A stretch of 64,000 nucleotides of DNA from Dallia pectoralis (GCA_029465975.1 CM055755.1:2376930-2440929), one strand, 5' to 3'; shown: positions 1 to 11,175, counted from the stretch's first letter. Notes: a model not told the origin generated them from the letters alone. Program-made: numbers and translations.

Positions 1-943
1 TTTTCTATACATAATATATATTCTTTCACACTGTTCCAGAGGGTTGAGGTGCCCATTGGATAGATCTTGGAGGGTTCCTTACATCAGATTTCAAACTGCG
101 GGAGGAACACAATAGTATTATCCCAACTATGTTATATCTCTAATGTATGAATTGGAGAAAAGTGTTGAATATTGTTGATACCAAGCATGGCACACATCGG
201 ATGGCACACATCATAGAACACAATATCAATATTACCAGGTAGTAATTGTGTCTTGACTTGAAAGGCAAAAAAACGACGTTTCTCACTACCTAAGATTTAT
301 AATGCTGCTATTTTTGCCCGTAGCGACTAATCACTGCTTCTCACATGTTTTTACTGTTTATCGACCTCCCAAACACACACAGAAAACATTATCTGAACAG
401 TGGCTTTTCATTTTAGTTCATTCATTAGCAACACAGTGGTTGAATAAGCAGAGGCATTAGTCAGAAATGGACACTCCTGAAAGCCCTCCGGTACGGCTGG
501 GTTCATTTGGGTTTTCTGAGCGGAGAGAGGAACATTGATCTGGCCGGCTCAACAAAAGACTGGAGGATTTATCAACATGATCAGCTTGTTATTCATTTAA
601 ATTATTGGAGACAAACTCAGCATCTCTGGCGGGCCTCAACGAGGGATCTGAAGCAGGAAGTCTGTCTGTGTTGGTATTGGATGGATCCAGATATATTATT
701 GTAAAAATGGAGAATATTGATGTTATGAATCTAATCGATATAAATATAAGTGTAGTAGCGTATATAATAAAGTATACTAATGTGTATTGAACGTCCATGG
801 AAAGTCACCCGAGCACTTCAATTGATATGCTCAGGTGACTGATACATGTGATCAGAAGATTTATGTTGCTGATTGAGAAGTCGATGGACCTGAGGGGTAA
901 AAACCGTTAACAAATGACACTATGTGCTGTATTTATGTATAAA
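1..943. other. Low-copy non-coding DNA, no gene seen
   Basis: AT-rich sequence with only short open frames (up to about 70 codons) that overlap on both strands, lack any protein-family motif and show no splice or promoter context. I see no RNA gene and no recognisable mobile element in it. Confidence 0.6.
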
Positions 944-1502
944 TGGTCCCTGTCCACCTGGTCCCTGTCCACCTGGTCCCTGTCCACCTGGTCCCTGTCC
1001 ACCTGGTCCCTGTCCACCTGGTCCCTGTCCGTCTGTTCCCTGTCCACCTGGTCCCTGTCCGTCTGTTCCCTGTCCACCTGGTCCCTGTCCGTCTGTTCCC
1101 TGTCCACCTGGTCCCTGTCCGTCTGTTCCCTGTCCACCTGGTCCCTGTCCGTCTGGTCCCTGTCCACCTGGTCCCTGTCCGTCTGTTCCCTGTCCACCTG
1201 GTCCCTGTCCACCTGGTCCCTGTCCGTCTGGTCCCTGTCCACCTGGTCCCTGTCCGTCTGTTCCCTGTCCACCTGGTCCCTGTCCGTCTGTTCCCTGTCC
1301 ACCTGGTCCCTGTCCACCTGGTCCCTGTCCATCTGGTTCCTGTCCATCTGGTCCCTGTCTGTCTGGTCCTTGTCCACCTGGTCCCTGTCCACCTGTTTCC
1401 TGTCCGCCTGGTCCCTGTCCACCTGGTCCCTGTACACCTGGTCCTTGTCCGCCTGGTCCCTTTCCATCTGGTCCCCGTCCACCTGGTCCCCGTCCACCTG
1501 GT
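944..1502. repeat. 15-bp minisatellite, about 37 copies
   Basis: Tandem copies of GGTCCCTGTCCACCT with common variants (GTCTG for CACCTG, GGTTCC for GGTCCC). Copies are well conserved on the left and more divergent after about 1330. Because 15 is a multiple of three, several frames on both strands stay open for about 200 codons (Pro/Cys/Gly-rich on +, Asp-Arg-Asp-Gln-rich on -). These are by-products of the repeat, not evidence of a gene. Confidence 0.93.
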
Positions 1503-1860
1503 CATGCATCTGACTCATATTATGTTTTCTAGACTCATTATACAAATGCATTCAGTGATTATTTATTCTATTTAAAGTTCCCAGCCAGACGACTCCCCCC
1601 AGAGTAATGCAGCACTGCAGAACAGCCGACATCAGCAGACAACAGTAGACATCCCATAACAGACTGGCGCTGGTGTTATGGAGCTAGAGTTAAGATAGCT
1701 GCAGTAGAAAACCTGAAATACTGAGAACAGTCAGGAGAACTCTACACTACTGAAAACACTCAAACACTACAGAAATCTAGCACACTTTCAGCAATCTAGA
1801 ACACTCACACACAGGAGAAAACCTAGAACACATCACTCTGGAACATGCAAGAGAAACAAC

Positions 1861-2085
1861 CTAGAACATTCACATCACTCTAGAACACCCAGGATAAATC
1901 TAGAATACTTACAGCACTCTAGAACACCCAGGGTAAATCTAGAACACTCACAGCACTCTAGAACGCCCAGGAGAAATCTAGAACACTCACAGCACTCTAG
2001 AACGCCCAGGAGAAATCTAGAACCCTCACAGCACTCTAGAACACCCAGGAGAAATCTAGAACCCTCACAGCACTCCACATCACCC
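1861..2085. repeat. 39-bp minisatellite, about 5-6 copies
   Basis: The unit contains CTAGAACACCCAGGAGAAAT followed by CTAGAACACTCACAGCACT. Starts at 1880 and 1919 give a 39-bp period. The unit looks like an internal duplication, since both halves begin with CTAGAAC. Looser 'ctagaacac' matches upstream from about 1740 suggest the array grew out of older degenerate copies. Confidence 0.85.
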
Positions 2086-2094
2086 AGGAGAAAG

Positions 2095-2250
2095 ACATTA
2101 ACACCAACCAAGAGTTGAACTGCATGCATATGTCCCTTCAGATGGAGAGGATGAGAGTACTGGGGTTTTAAAGGTCTACAAGCATAAATATGTATGAAGT
2201 CACAAGCGCTGAGTCGTTTTGGATAAGAGCGTTTGCCAAATGACTTAAAT
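2095..2250 (+). mobile_element. SINE 3' end relic
   Basis: Around 2211-2245 lies the 'gtcgttttggataagagcgtttgccaaatgac' type tail found at the 3' end of many tRNA-derived fish SINEs and partner LINEs. No clear A or B box is visible upstream, so the head is missing or decayed. Assignment rests on the tail only. Confidence 0.55.
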
Positions 2251-2555
2251 GAAAATGACGCGTTTTCCTGTGTGCATTTGTCTGGCCAATTCCCCCCCTC
2301 TCTCTCTCTCTCTCGAACAACTTCAGACATTTCTCTCCGTCTCCCCCAGCATCATGCGTTCACCCATTGGTCACGGCTATTCTATTATCCCTGTGGAAGT
2401 TTCCACGGTCGTCCTGAAATCTCATGTTGGGAACTGCTGCAGTTGGTAACCGTGGCAACAAACACTGAGACCAACATCTGGACTGTTTCATTCTTAATGT
2501 GTCAGCAAGGTACAAACAAGTATGTTATATCTATAACTAACACAATCTATTATAT

Positions 2556-3735
2556 AGTGCATATAAAAAGTCTACACACCCTAAAATCCCAGGTTTCTGT
2601 GATGTGAAACAATTTGACAAAGATACATCCTGATAAAACTTTTTCCACCTTTAATGTGACCTATAACTTGAACAATTGATATTTGAATTTAATGTAATGC
2701 TAATATCTTGATTTTATTACAGCACTCTGTCTTTTGGGGTAGGAGTCTGTTAGCATGGCACATTTTGACAATATTTGCTCGCTATTCATTGCAAAAGCAC
2801 TCTTCCAAATCTGTGAGATTGCGAGGACATCTCCTGTGCACAGCCCTCTTCAGATCACCCCACAGTTGTTCAATTGGATTCAGGTCTGTGCTCTGGCTGG
2901 GCCATTCCTATATGTTAATATTCTTCTGGTGAAGCCATGCTTTTGTGGTTGTGCATGTGTGCTTTGGGTGGTTGACCTGCTGAAAGGCAAACTTTCTCTT
3001 CATCTTCATAAGAAAGGCTTCCGTTCTGCCACCCTACCCCGTAGCCCATACATATGAAGAATACGGGAGATTGTATCACGTGTAGCACACAGCCAGTACT
3101 TGTTAGAATGTCTAGCAACTCCTTTAATGTTGCCGAAGGCCTCCCTGGTCAGTTTTCTTCTCGTCTTTTCATCAATTTTGGAGGTACGTCCAGTTCTTGG
3201 TAATGTCTCTGTTGTGCCATCGTTTTTCTTCACTGCGTTCCATGGTATATCTAATGCTTTGGAAATTCTTTTGTACGATTCTCCTGACTGATATCTTTCA
3301 GTCATGAGATGAGGTCCCTCTGATGCTTTGGAAGCTCTCTGTGGACCGTGGCTTTTGCTCTGAGATGCAACTTCGAAAATGTCAGGAAAATCCTACTGGA
3401 ACAGCTGACCTTTATCTGTGATGAATCCGAGTCACTTTAAATGATGGCAGGTGTATAAAATGACTTCTATATAACATGAGTTTGAATGTAATTGGTTAAT
3501 TCTGAACACAGCCACATCCCCAGTTATAAGAGGGTCTGCATACTTATGCAAACAGGTTACTGTAAGGTTTTTCTTTTTCCCCCTCAAAGATTTCAGTTTG
3601 TTTTTCAATTGAATTTTTCACGTTCTAGGTCACATTCAAGGTGGAAAAAGTTCTGACATGATTTATCTTAGTCTCATTTTTCCACATCACAATAATCTGG
3701 CATTTGCATCTACGTGCACACTTTTCATATCCGCT
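2556..3735 (-). mobile_element. Tc1-like DNA transposon, internally deleted
   Basis: Two imperfect inverted terminal regions face each other. The left one (about 2561-2665) and the reverse complement of the right one (about 3629-3731) share the TGTGATGTG and ACTTTTTCCACCTT blocks, with a second, inner copy of the end motif near 3525 (AGAGGGTCTGCATACTTATG). This is the long IR/DR layout of fish Tc1 elements. The transposase lies on the minus strand between them. At about 1.18 kb it is shorter than the usual 1.6 kb because the middle of the transposase is missing. Both ends are diverged, so it is old and presumed immobile. The exact outer TA could not be fixed. Confidence 0.85.
2750..3305 (-). 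pseudogene. Tc1-like transposase, N-terminus joined to C-terminus
   Basis: Minus-strand frame 3305-3006 begins MTERYQSGESYKRISKAL and continues through the paired helix-turn-helix DNA-binding region typical of Tc1 transposases to '...RVAERKPFL'. The following minus-strand sequence (about 3005-2750), in a shifted frame, resumes with the C-terminal part: a degenerate NHPKHT-like block and the well-known 'WPSQSTDLNPIEQLWGDLK' block (about 2918-2850). The catalytic region between them, with the first Asp of the DDE triad, is absent. The gene cannot encode an active enzyme, although the DNA-binding half could still be translated as about 99 residues. Confidence 0.82.
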
Positions 3736-4904
3736 TTACATCTAATATAGTCTATTATATCTATAAATCAAATATAGTCTATTACACCAATCAATCTTAT
3801 ACAGTCTATCATATATCTATCTCTAAATCTAATATAGTATATTATCTCTATACATCTACTTCCTTCCACTTCCTGTTGTCTCCAGGATTAATTAGTCATC
3901 AATCACAGCCAGATTTAACGGTTCTCCAGATGTCCTGACGTATATAACCTCGTTTGCCATTAATAAACCTCGGCCGATTTCATCAGACTACTGTCGCAGA
4001 ATACAGCTGACTGGCTACATCTGTACTGTAGAAGTTTGTGGCGGGAATAATTACAACTATGTTAATTTCTATCGGCATCCGTGATGAAGTGTTTTGTTGT
4101 TGTGGAAAGTGCCGCGGTTCGCCGCTAGCCGAGTAATGGATAATAATGACTTATCTAAAACAATCTGTTGCTGTCAATGTGAAATCAATGTAGAGCGAAA
4201 AGATTAATCTGAGAGCTTTTAAGTAATATTAGTTCTGTATTGGGAAGTAAATGTGCTACAGGCAAGCCAAGTGATCATTTAGCTCCAGTGATTTGTTTCT
4301 AAAGTTTCCAGTTAGTGCATTTTTCGTATGCGTGTTTGTGTATGTGTGTGTGTTTGTGTGTTTGCATATGATGCACATGAAAAAACACAAGTTATTTTAA
4401 GTTCAAGATTTCTTGGTGTTATTATATATTGTGCAAATGATTAATAATACTACTAATGACAGGATATAGTACCAGAACGAATCCCATAGATGGGTGCATT
4501 TTTCCTATCATCGTATAGTTTCCAAAAGCCATGCAATGCATTCTGGTTACTGAACTGCTCACTGTGTCCTTTTGCTTTTTTTTTCTCGTTTCAGCATTTG
4601 GTTTCGGTGTGTCACACAGAATTGGGTGGACCAATTTCTTCGTTCCTCACGTTGGCCAGAGAACATTGAGGTTTTCTACTCTGTTCTCTTACTAATCTGA
4701 TCTCCGTGTGGATTCGGTATCGTGTCAACGAGCAATTGTCCTAACTGATTTGTCAGTTGGCTCTAATTCCACCAATCAAACCAGGACAATGTTCTTCTAG
4801 AACGATACCTGGGACATGCTAGCTCCTGGTCATGTAGGTGTCACTGACTCGGACTGAGAAGAAAGATTTGAACTGAACCATGTCTTCACATGTCTGGCCT
4901 CTTA
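3736..4904. other. Low-copy non-coding DNA
   Basis: The first 150 bases are AT-rich with several 'atatagtctattat' near-copies, also seen on the left flank of the Tc1 element. A short TG-rich run lies at 4330-4370. No coding frame with family motifs, no tRNA or other RNA gene seen. Confidence 0.55.
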
Positions 4905-5048
4905 AGTATTGATTTCGTACTTGGGTGCTTTTATCTAGAACTTACAGAGGTGAAAGCCTTTTATATTTACTGGCCATCGTGTGTGAATTCTACCCAAAAC
5001 CCTGCCATTCCAAAACACAATGTTCTACCAACTGAGCTACTGGTGACC
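4905..5048 (-). mobile_element. tRNA-derived SINE relic
   Basis: Read on the minus strand, the piece starts with a pol III A box (TAGCTCAGTTGG, plus-strand 5039-5028), followed by a degenerate B-box-like stretch (GGGTTTTGGGTAGAATTC) and, at 4960-4905, the tail 'ctgtaagttctagataaaagcaccc', which matches the common fish SINE/LINE tail. The element is diverged. Its 5' head is the seed of the adjoining 71-bp array. Confidence 0.7.
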
Positions 5049-5355
5049 ATATCTACAGAAATCATGGTCCACTCGGTTAATCTAAACACAATGTTCTACC
5101 AACTGAGCTACTGGTGACCATATCTACAGACATCATGGTCCACTCGGTTAATCTAAACACAATGTTCTACCAACTGAGCTACTGGGGACCATATCTACAG
5201 ACATCATGGTCCACACGGTTAATCTAAACACAATGTTCTACCAACTGAGCTACTGGGGACCATATCTACAGACATCATGGTCCACACGGTTAATCTAAAC
5301 ACAATGTTCTACCAACTGAGCTACTGGGGACCATATCTACAGACATCATGGTCCA
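5014..5355. repeat. 71-bp tandem array containing a SINE head
   Basis: Units starting AACACAATGTTCTACC lie at 5014, 5085, 5156, 5227 and 5298, exactly 71 bp apart; the last is partial. Each unit carries on the minus strand the same A box as the SINE at 4905-5048 (plus-strand 5028-5039, 5099-5110, 5170-5181, 5241-5252, 5312-5323). No B box is present inside the units. Confidence 0.9.
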
Positions 5356-5725
5356 CCTGTTGTTCACCTGTTATCTGGACCCATCTTCTGTTTCAATCAT
5401 TACTCCGTTGTTGTCCTTAAGTACTACTTTTTCCCTTCAACATGGGATTTGTTCGGCAGTACTCTCCAGTTGTCATTCTGGACTTTAAACTCTATATATA
5501 GTTAAAACTATATATATAGAAACATAAATAGAGACTGAAATACAAACATTGCTATTCCTATTGGGTGTGAAGAACCATTGTGAAATCTATGGTGCTTCAC
5601 ACAGAGAGAGAGCAGATCCAATATTACCCCCTGGAGCCAAATCAACCATGCATTGGTTCCCTCATTTATTTATGTTATTTAAATCGCGACATCGTTTTTG
5701 CTCATCTGGGAAGCTGACATTAGTT

Positions 5726-6105
5726 TACACAGAGAGAATGGGATACGGAGAGAATGGGGTACAGAGATACAGGGGGTACAGAGAGAAGTGGGTACACAGA
5801 GAATGGGGTACATAGAGAATGGGGTACAGAGAGAAGTGGGTACTGAGAGAAGTGGGTACTGAGAGAAGTGGGTACAGAGAGAATGGGGTACAGAGATGAG
5901 GGGGTACAGAGAGAATGGGGTACAGAGAGAATGGGGTACAGAGATGAGGGGGTACAGAGAGAATGGGGTACAGAGAGAATGGGGTACAGAGATGAGGGGG
6001 TACAGAGAGAATGGGGTACAGAGAGAATGGGGTACAGGTAAAAGGGGGTACAGAGAGAATGGGGTACAGAGAGAATGGGGTACAGGTAAAAGGGGGTACA
6101 GAGAG
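5726..6105. repeat. 16-bp minisatellite with 48-bp higher order
   Basis: Tandem GTACAGAGAGAATGGG units of 16 bp with variants (GTACAGAGATGAGGGG, GTACAGGTAAAAGGGG). Between 5880 and 6100 three units recur as a 48-bp block. Open frames on both strands (up to about 129 codons) arise because 48 is divisible by three. Confidence 0.9.
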
Positions 6106-7084
6106 ACCAGCCATGTCTCTTTCCTGTTTAAGAAGAGAGGTTTTTTATAACTTGGGATTAACCCCTTGGTTGATTAATATTCTCCATTAGTTAGGGCTGT
6201 CAACCACAGGATCTTTTCACCACTAATCCTGCTGTATTCCAACTCATACTGTGACTTTTCTCTCTGGTTGGCACTCACATAGCATAACATTCTACAGCTA
6301 ATAGGACGACGCTTAAAGTTCGTATTTTGCCTCACAGACTTCAAATTATGCAATTTGCAAAACAGAATGAAGAGATTTGAAAAAATGTGTTACATAAAAA
6401 AATGTAAGGTCTGTGCACTGAGAATATTAGCATAAGAAAATATAAATTGATACTTACAATGTTCTCTCTTGGGAAGCAGACAGAGGCGTCAATGGGCCTC
6501 CTGACCACCAGGTGTCACTGTTGTGCCACTGAATTTGACGTTTCCTGCGAGGGCTTTTTTGAGAGAATGAATGAAGGTGTACAAAAGTACATCTGTGAGA
6601 GAGAGAGACAGAAAAAAGGGAGAAATTGATAGGAACAGAGACTCGGAGGGAAAGAAAGATACTGAGAGGAAGCAGGAGAGAGAAGGTGAGATTCAGAAAG
6701 ATAGGGAATATTAAGAAGTGAGCGTGTGAGAGATGTTAGGAGATAAGTGAGGGATATTAATAGGAAAGGAGAGACATAAAGAGAAGGGGATATTGAGAAA
6801 GGTGATGGGGAAATAAATATAAAGAGAGAGAGAGAGCGTAAATAAAGGATGGTTTAGTAGCAATTCAAAATAGGACTTCTCCAACTCCTGCTGCAGATAT
6901 AGTGTCATCACTCATCATCCACCTCAACTCCCTGCACATCCCCTGCCTTCACCCATCTACATCCTCCAGAAACCAGGAAGTTGATGGCCCTAATTGGTTC
7001 ACCTGCTTTTTCGACCTTTGACCTTGGCAGTGGGTAATATGATGAGGTCAGGGAAGATTGGAAGTGAAACCCCGGACATTTGCT
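6106..7084. other. Low-copy DNA with a GA-rich tract
   Basis: No gene seen. A purine-rich stretch at about 6597-6835 (GAGAGAGA, GAAAG, GGGA mixes) is almost free of pyrimidines on the plus strand. The rest is ordinary AT-rich sequence. Confidence 0.6.
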
Positions 7085-7153
7085 GTCTGCTCTCCCTCTC
7101 TCTGTCCCATCTCTCTCTCCCTCTCTCTGTCCCCCTCTCTCTCTCTCTCTCCC

Positions 7154-7184
<31 letters not shown>

Positions 7185-7437
7185 TATCTGTCCCCCTCTC
7201 TCTGTCTCCCTCCCCTCTTTCTCTCTCTCCCTCTATCTGTCTCCCTCCCCTCTCTCTCTCTGTCTCTCTCTCTCCCCCTCTCTCTCTCTGTCTCCCTCTC
7301 TCTGTCTCCCTCTCTCTGTCTCTCCATCTCTCTCTCTCCCCTCTCTCCCTCTCTCTGTCTCCCTCTCTCTGTCCTTCTCTTCCTCTCCCATCGCTCTCTA
7401 TTTCTCTCTGAGGCTCTCTCTTTCTGTCTTTGGCACG
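7085..7437. repeat. CT-rich microsatellite
   Basis: A nearly pure pyrimidine tract of CTCTCTCC, CTCTGTCTCC and CTCTCTCT blocks about 350 bp long. Ser/Leu/Pro-rich frames across it are repeat artefacts. Confidence 0.93.
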
Positions 7438-7530
7438 AGTGTGAATGTGTTGGGTTTTACCCTAACCCCAACACACTACACAAAAACCAAACACATTCAC
7501 ATTCATGCCGTAGACAGAAAGAGATTTCTT

Positions 7531-7620
7531 TGGGTTTTGGTGCAGTGGGTGTGGATATTATTGGGTTTTGGTGCAGTGTGTGTGGATATTATTGGGTTTT
7601 GGTGCAGTGTGTGTGTGTGG
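7531..7620. repeat. 31-bp tandem repeat, 3 copies
   Basis: TGGGTTTTGGTGCAGTGTGT begins at 7531, 7562 and 7593. The copies are separated by GGATATTAT and end in a short TG run. Confidence 0.85.
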
Positions 7621-8084
7621 TAAAATTATAATTAACGTAAATCCTGTATAATGTCATTATTTTTCTGTTTTTCAATCTCTCTCCGACCCTCTCTTTATTT
7701 TTGTCTCTCTTTTTCTGTCTGTCTTAACTTCTCTCTTTTTTCCAACTATCTCCATCTTTTCCTCAGTTTCTTTGTGATGGATCTCAGTCTTGATCTCTCG
7801 TATATCTCTTCGTATCCTGCTGTATTCACCTTTGACCTCCCAGTTAATCTAATGGCTTGGACAGGTTTTATCTCAGTTAATCTTTCCTCATCACGTCCTT
7901 TGTCCTTTTATCTTCTTCACAAAACATATCTCAGACCAAATTCCACAGCAGACTACTACAGTTAACCAATTTTATGTATTCCATTCACATGGCTGGTCTA
8001 AAACCTTCTACACAATTTTATTTCCTTTTAAAATAAACGTTTCCAACCATGAATGCAACAGTTCTATTGGGGTCTAAAATAAAA
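7621..8084. other. Low-copy non-coding DNA
   Basis: A T/C-rich start continues the compositional bias of the CT tract. No family motif is seen in the roughly 100-codon frame at 7651-7965, which is low complexity at its start. Confidence 0.5.
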
Positions 8085-8245
8085 CAAACACTGAAGACAT
8101 TTACTTGACAGCTCAGTGACTTTAGACGTGGCACTCACAAATCCGTTTGTGTATTTTCTGCGCCAATAGATCTGCCCCAGTCAACTGGAAGTGCCATTAT
8201 TGTGAAATGGAAGCATCTACGAGCAGCATCCGCCCAGTCGTGAAG
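8085..8245 (+). pseudogene. Tc1-like transposase N-terminal fragment
   Basis: The plus-strand sequence 'gatctgccccagtcaactggaagtgcc...attgtgaaatggaagcatcta' translates to LPQSTGSAIIVKWKHL, which matches the second helix-turn-helix and linker of a Tc1-like transposase subfamily (a Val-Lys-Trp-Lys-Arg-Leu-type block). The upstream 120 bp fit the less conserved start of the same family. It ends in a stop after about 25 codons and runs into a GA-rich stretch. It is a decayed fragment of a different subfamily from the element at 2556-3735. Confidence 0.6.
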
Positions 8246-8350
8246 CTGGAGATGGAGAGGAGAAGAAGGTGAAAAGGAAGTGGGTGCACCCTCGAGGTTA
8301 GAGGAGGTGGGTGGAGAGGAGGTGGAGAGGAGGTGAAGAGGAGAAAACTA
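8225..8350. repeat. GA/GGT-rich simple tract
   Basis: Degenerate GAGGTGGAGAGGAGGTGAAGAGGAG copies, purine-rich on the plus strand. Confidence 0.6.
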
Positions 8351-9510
8351 AAGTACAAGTAAAAAGTAGTTAATTTAAATTCATCATGTCTCTTATTAGA
8401 CTTTGGGAAGAAATCCATTTCATCAGATGATCGCTGCCTTTTGCTCAGTTCTTTCTTTGACATTGTATCTGCATGGCGTTTCAGGTATAGCACATCTTTA
8501 TATTGGCAAACATACAACAACAATATTGAATATTTGGCAGATTCTGTTTTATGTAGAAACTCCATTTATCATATCACTGACATCACCACAGCTCAAACAC
8601 AGACCTTCCTGAACAAGTTACACTGAACCGAGTTTTTCGAACGTTCACCGAACTAAAATGTTGTCTAGTGGTGAGGGGAACCTATGTCTGGCTGTAGACT
8701 CAAAAACGTAAAATACAACTAGCTGGGTCACATTAGATTGGTTTCCAATTAGCGGGTCCATATGTGTCAGCTTTCACAAAGCTCTGACAATTTGCACTGT
8801 TCACATTTCCAAAGCGACGCGAGGCCCCGGACAGAGTCGCGAAGACGCCAAATGCCGAAGTGTCATTCACCAAATTTGCCAAATGAGTCAGTCAAGAGGA
8901 ACAGGTGTGTTTCTCTATGGGGAACAGTGTCTGTTGCCAACGGTTACACGTAGTGGCGAGGAACACGAGACTATATTCTAAGGCACCAGGTGCGCACTAA
9001 GACGCCAACGCGGTTCCCTCATCTATGCGTCAATATTCCAGGACGATCATGACAACACACGGCGCTGAACACATTTAAGAGTGGTTTCATAAACACCAGG
9101 AAGACATCCAACTCCTTGCGCGGCCCCCGCCAGTCGCCAGATCACGGTAAACACGCAAAAAACACGCTCCGAAAACACTTGGTAGAGCGCCATTGTTATT
9201 TTAGCACACGGAACATTGCCGTCTCTAGTGCGTAGCGTCTCCGTCCCGGTGAAGTAATGATAATGAGTCATTTGACGAATGACATTGGAACGGCAGACGG
9301 GTTCAGCAGTGCTCTAACGTCACTTAATGAGCGCATTTGTGAGAAGTGACAATCTTCTTCCTGGAATATACCTGATGATGACACACGATGGGAGAGTAGA
9401 CTATGGGACTGTAACGACTCGGAAACGGATCTCGAGTGATATACCTTACGTCCAGCCACTGGAATATGTCAACCGAAAACCACAATGTCAATATTCGTCG
9501 TTATGCTGAT
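8351..9510. other. Low-copy DNA with a CpG-bearing block
   Basis: Between about 8810 and 9300 the sequence holds more CpG and GC than its surroundings (for example around 9118-9135 and 9225-9250). The longest frame there (9271-9047, minus, 74 codons) has no motif I recognise. It may be an old dispersed repeat, an untranslated exon or a regulatory block; I cannot decide. Confidence 0.4.
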
Positions 9511-9604
9511 TTTGCAGATTACTGCAACGCTCTATTTTCTGGTTATCCTGACGGATCGACAAATAAACATCAGATGGTGCTGAACGCGGCTGCTCGAATC
9601 TAAA
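9511..9604 (+). pseudogene. LINE (L2/CR1-like) reverse transcriptase C-terminal relic
   Basis: The plus frame starting at 9517 reads DYCNALFSGYP, a short spacer, then a HQMVLNAAARI block. The 'DYCNALLSG...LQLVQNAAAR' arrangement is the signature of the C-terminal part of L2/CR1-type LINE reverse transcriptases. The frame ends at a stop at 9602. The rest of the LINE is not recognisable. Confidence 0.72.
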
Positions 9605-10207
9605 TTAGAATGTGAGAATGTTGACACATCGGTCGGGACACAGCCCCAGAGTCTGGAGGTCAGCAGGTTGGCAGCCGAAAGCGACAGGTATCGTCAGCTA
9701 CTTCACCTGTAACAGGACCAGGAGGACGTTGAACAGGGACAGCTAAGAGTCCTCCGGGCCTGGTAGTCCTGAGGTCTTGTCCTCCTACGTTTGAACGAGG
9801 CAGAACGCAAGGACTTTTTAGAGAGCAAATTTCTTAGAATTACAAAAGAGACAGAGTCACTAATTTTTCTGTGTTCTGACTCCTGTGTTCAAACTCTGGA
9901 CACAATCCAGACAATATTACAAATAAGCACAGTATGCAGTCTTAGATTGTTCATTTGGCACAGGCTAAAAACCGGGAAATCGTTTTCAGCTACGCACTTT
10001 GGTTTGGAGGCTTTCAATATGAAACCACATTGATTTGAAGAAAACCTTGGCAGCACCGGGAGTCTGTTGATAATAAAGTTAACGATGACAGTTAATTAGA
10101 TGTGAGGCAAGAATCCATTTGTTACAAACACCCGAGTTGGAATTTGCGTGTGTTCCAAATGTGCACACTTTCCCCTATTTAGTTGTCTGCTTCAGACTAG
10201 GGCGTCT
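9605..10207. other. Low-copy DNA, part may be an old dispersed repeat
   Basis: About 9620-9790 ('gacagctaagagtcctccgggcctggtagtcctgaggtc') resembles a dispersed fish repeat I recall, but I cannot name it. No gene is seen. The 80-codon frame at 9791-10033 shows no motif. Confidence 0.4.
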
Positions 10208-11175
10208 AAATGACGTCTCTACATGACCTCTCTACGTGACCTCTCTACATGACCTCTACATGACCTCTCTACGTGACCTCTCTATGTGACGTCTCTACAT
10301 GACCTCTCTACATGACGTCTCTACATGACCTCTCTACATGACCTCTACATGATCTCTCTACATGACCTCTACATGACCTCTCTACATGACCTCTCGACAT
10401 GACGTCTCTACATGACCTCTCTACATGACGTCTCTACATGACCTCTCTACATGACCTCTCTACATGACGTCTCTACATGACCTCTCTACATGACGTCTCT
10501 ACATGACCTCTCTACATGACCTCTCTACGTGACCTCTCTAAGTGACGTCTCTACATGACCTCTCTACATGACGTCTCTACATGACCTCTCTACATGACCT
10601 CTCTACATGACGTCTCTACATGACCTCTCTACATGACGTCTCTACATGACCTCTCTACATGACCTCTACATGATCTCTCTACATGACCTCTACATGACCT
10701 CTACATGACCTCTCTACATGACGTCTCTACATGACCTCTCTTCATGACGTCTCTACATGACCTCTCTACATGACCTCTCTACATGACGTCTCTACATGAC
10801 CTCTCTACATGACCTCTCTACATGACGTCTCTACATGACCTCTCTACATGACCTCTACATGACCTCTACATGACCTCTCTACATGACGTCTCTACATGAC
10901 CTCTCTACATGACCTCTACATGACCTCTCTACATGACCTCTCTACATGACGTCTCTACATGACGTCTCTACATGACCTCTCTACATGACCTCTCTACATG
11001 ACCTCTCTACATGACCTCTCTACATGACCTCTCTACATGACGTCTCTACATGACCTCTCTACATGACGTCTCTACATGACCTCTCTACATGACGTCTCTA
11101 CATGACCTCTCTACATGACGTCTCTACATGACCTCTCTACATGACCTCTACATGACCTCTACATGACCTCTCTAC
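10208..11175. repeat. 13-bp minisatellite, about 75 copies
   Basis: CTCTCTACATGAC units in tandem, with frequent 11-bp copies (one CT lost) and an alternating ending of CTC or GTC. Each unit thus contains TGACCT or TGACGT. There is no long frame because 13 is not a multiple of three. Confidence 0.95.

Noticed and set aside
907..1575. Five overlapping frames of about 200 codons on both strands
   Set aside because: Simultaneous openness on both strands is explained by the 15-bp period of the minisatellite. The collagen-like or Asp/Arg-rich proteins would be pure unit translations.
10208..11175. CRISPR-like array
   Set aside because: Direct repeats have no unique spacers, the unit is 13 bp and the genome is vertebrate. 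It is a plain minisatellite. The same applies to all other arrays.
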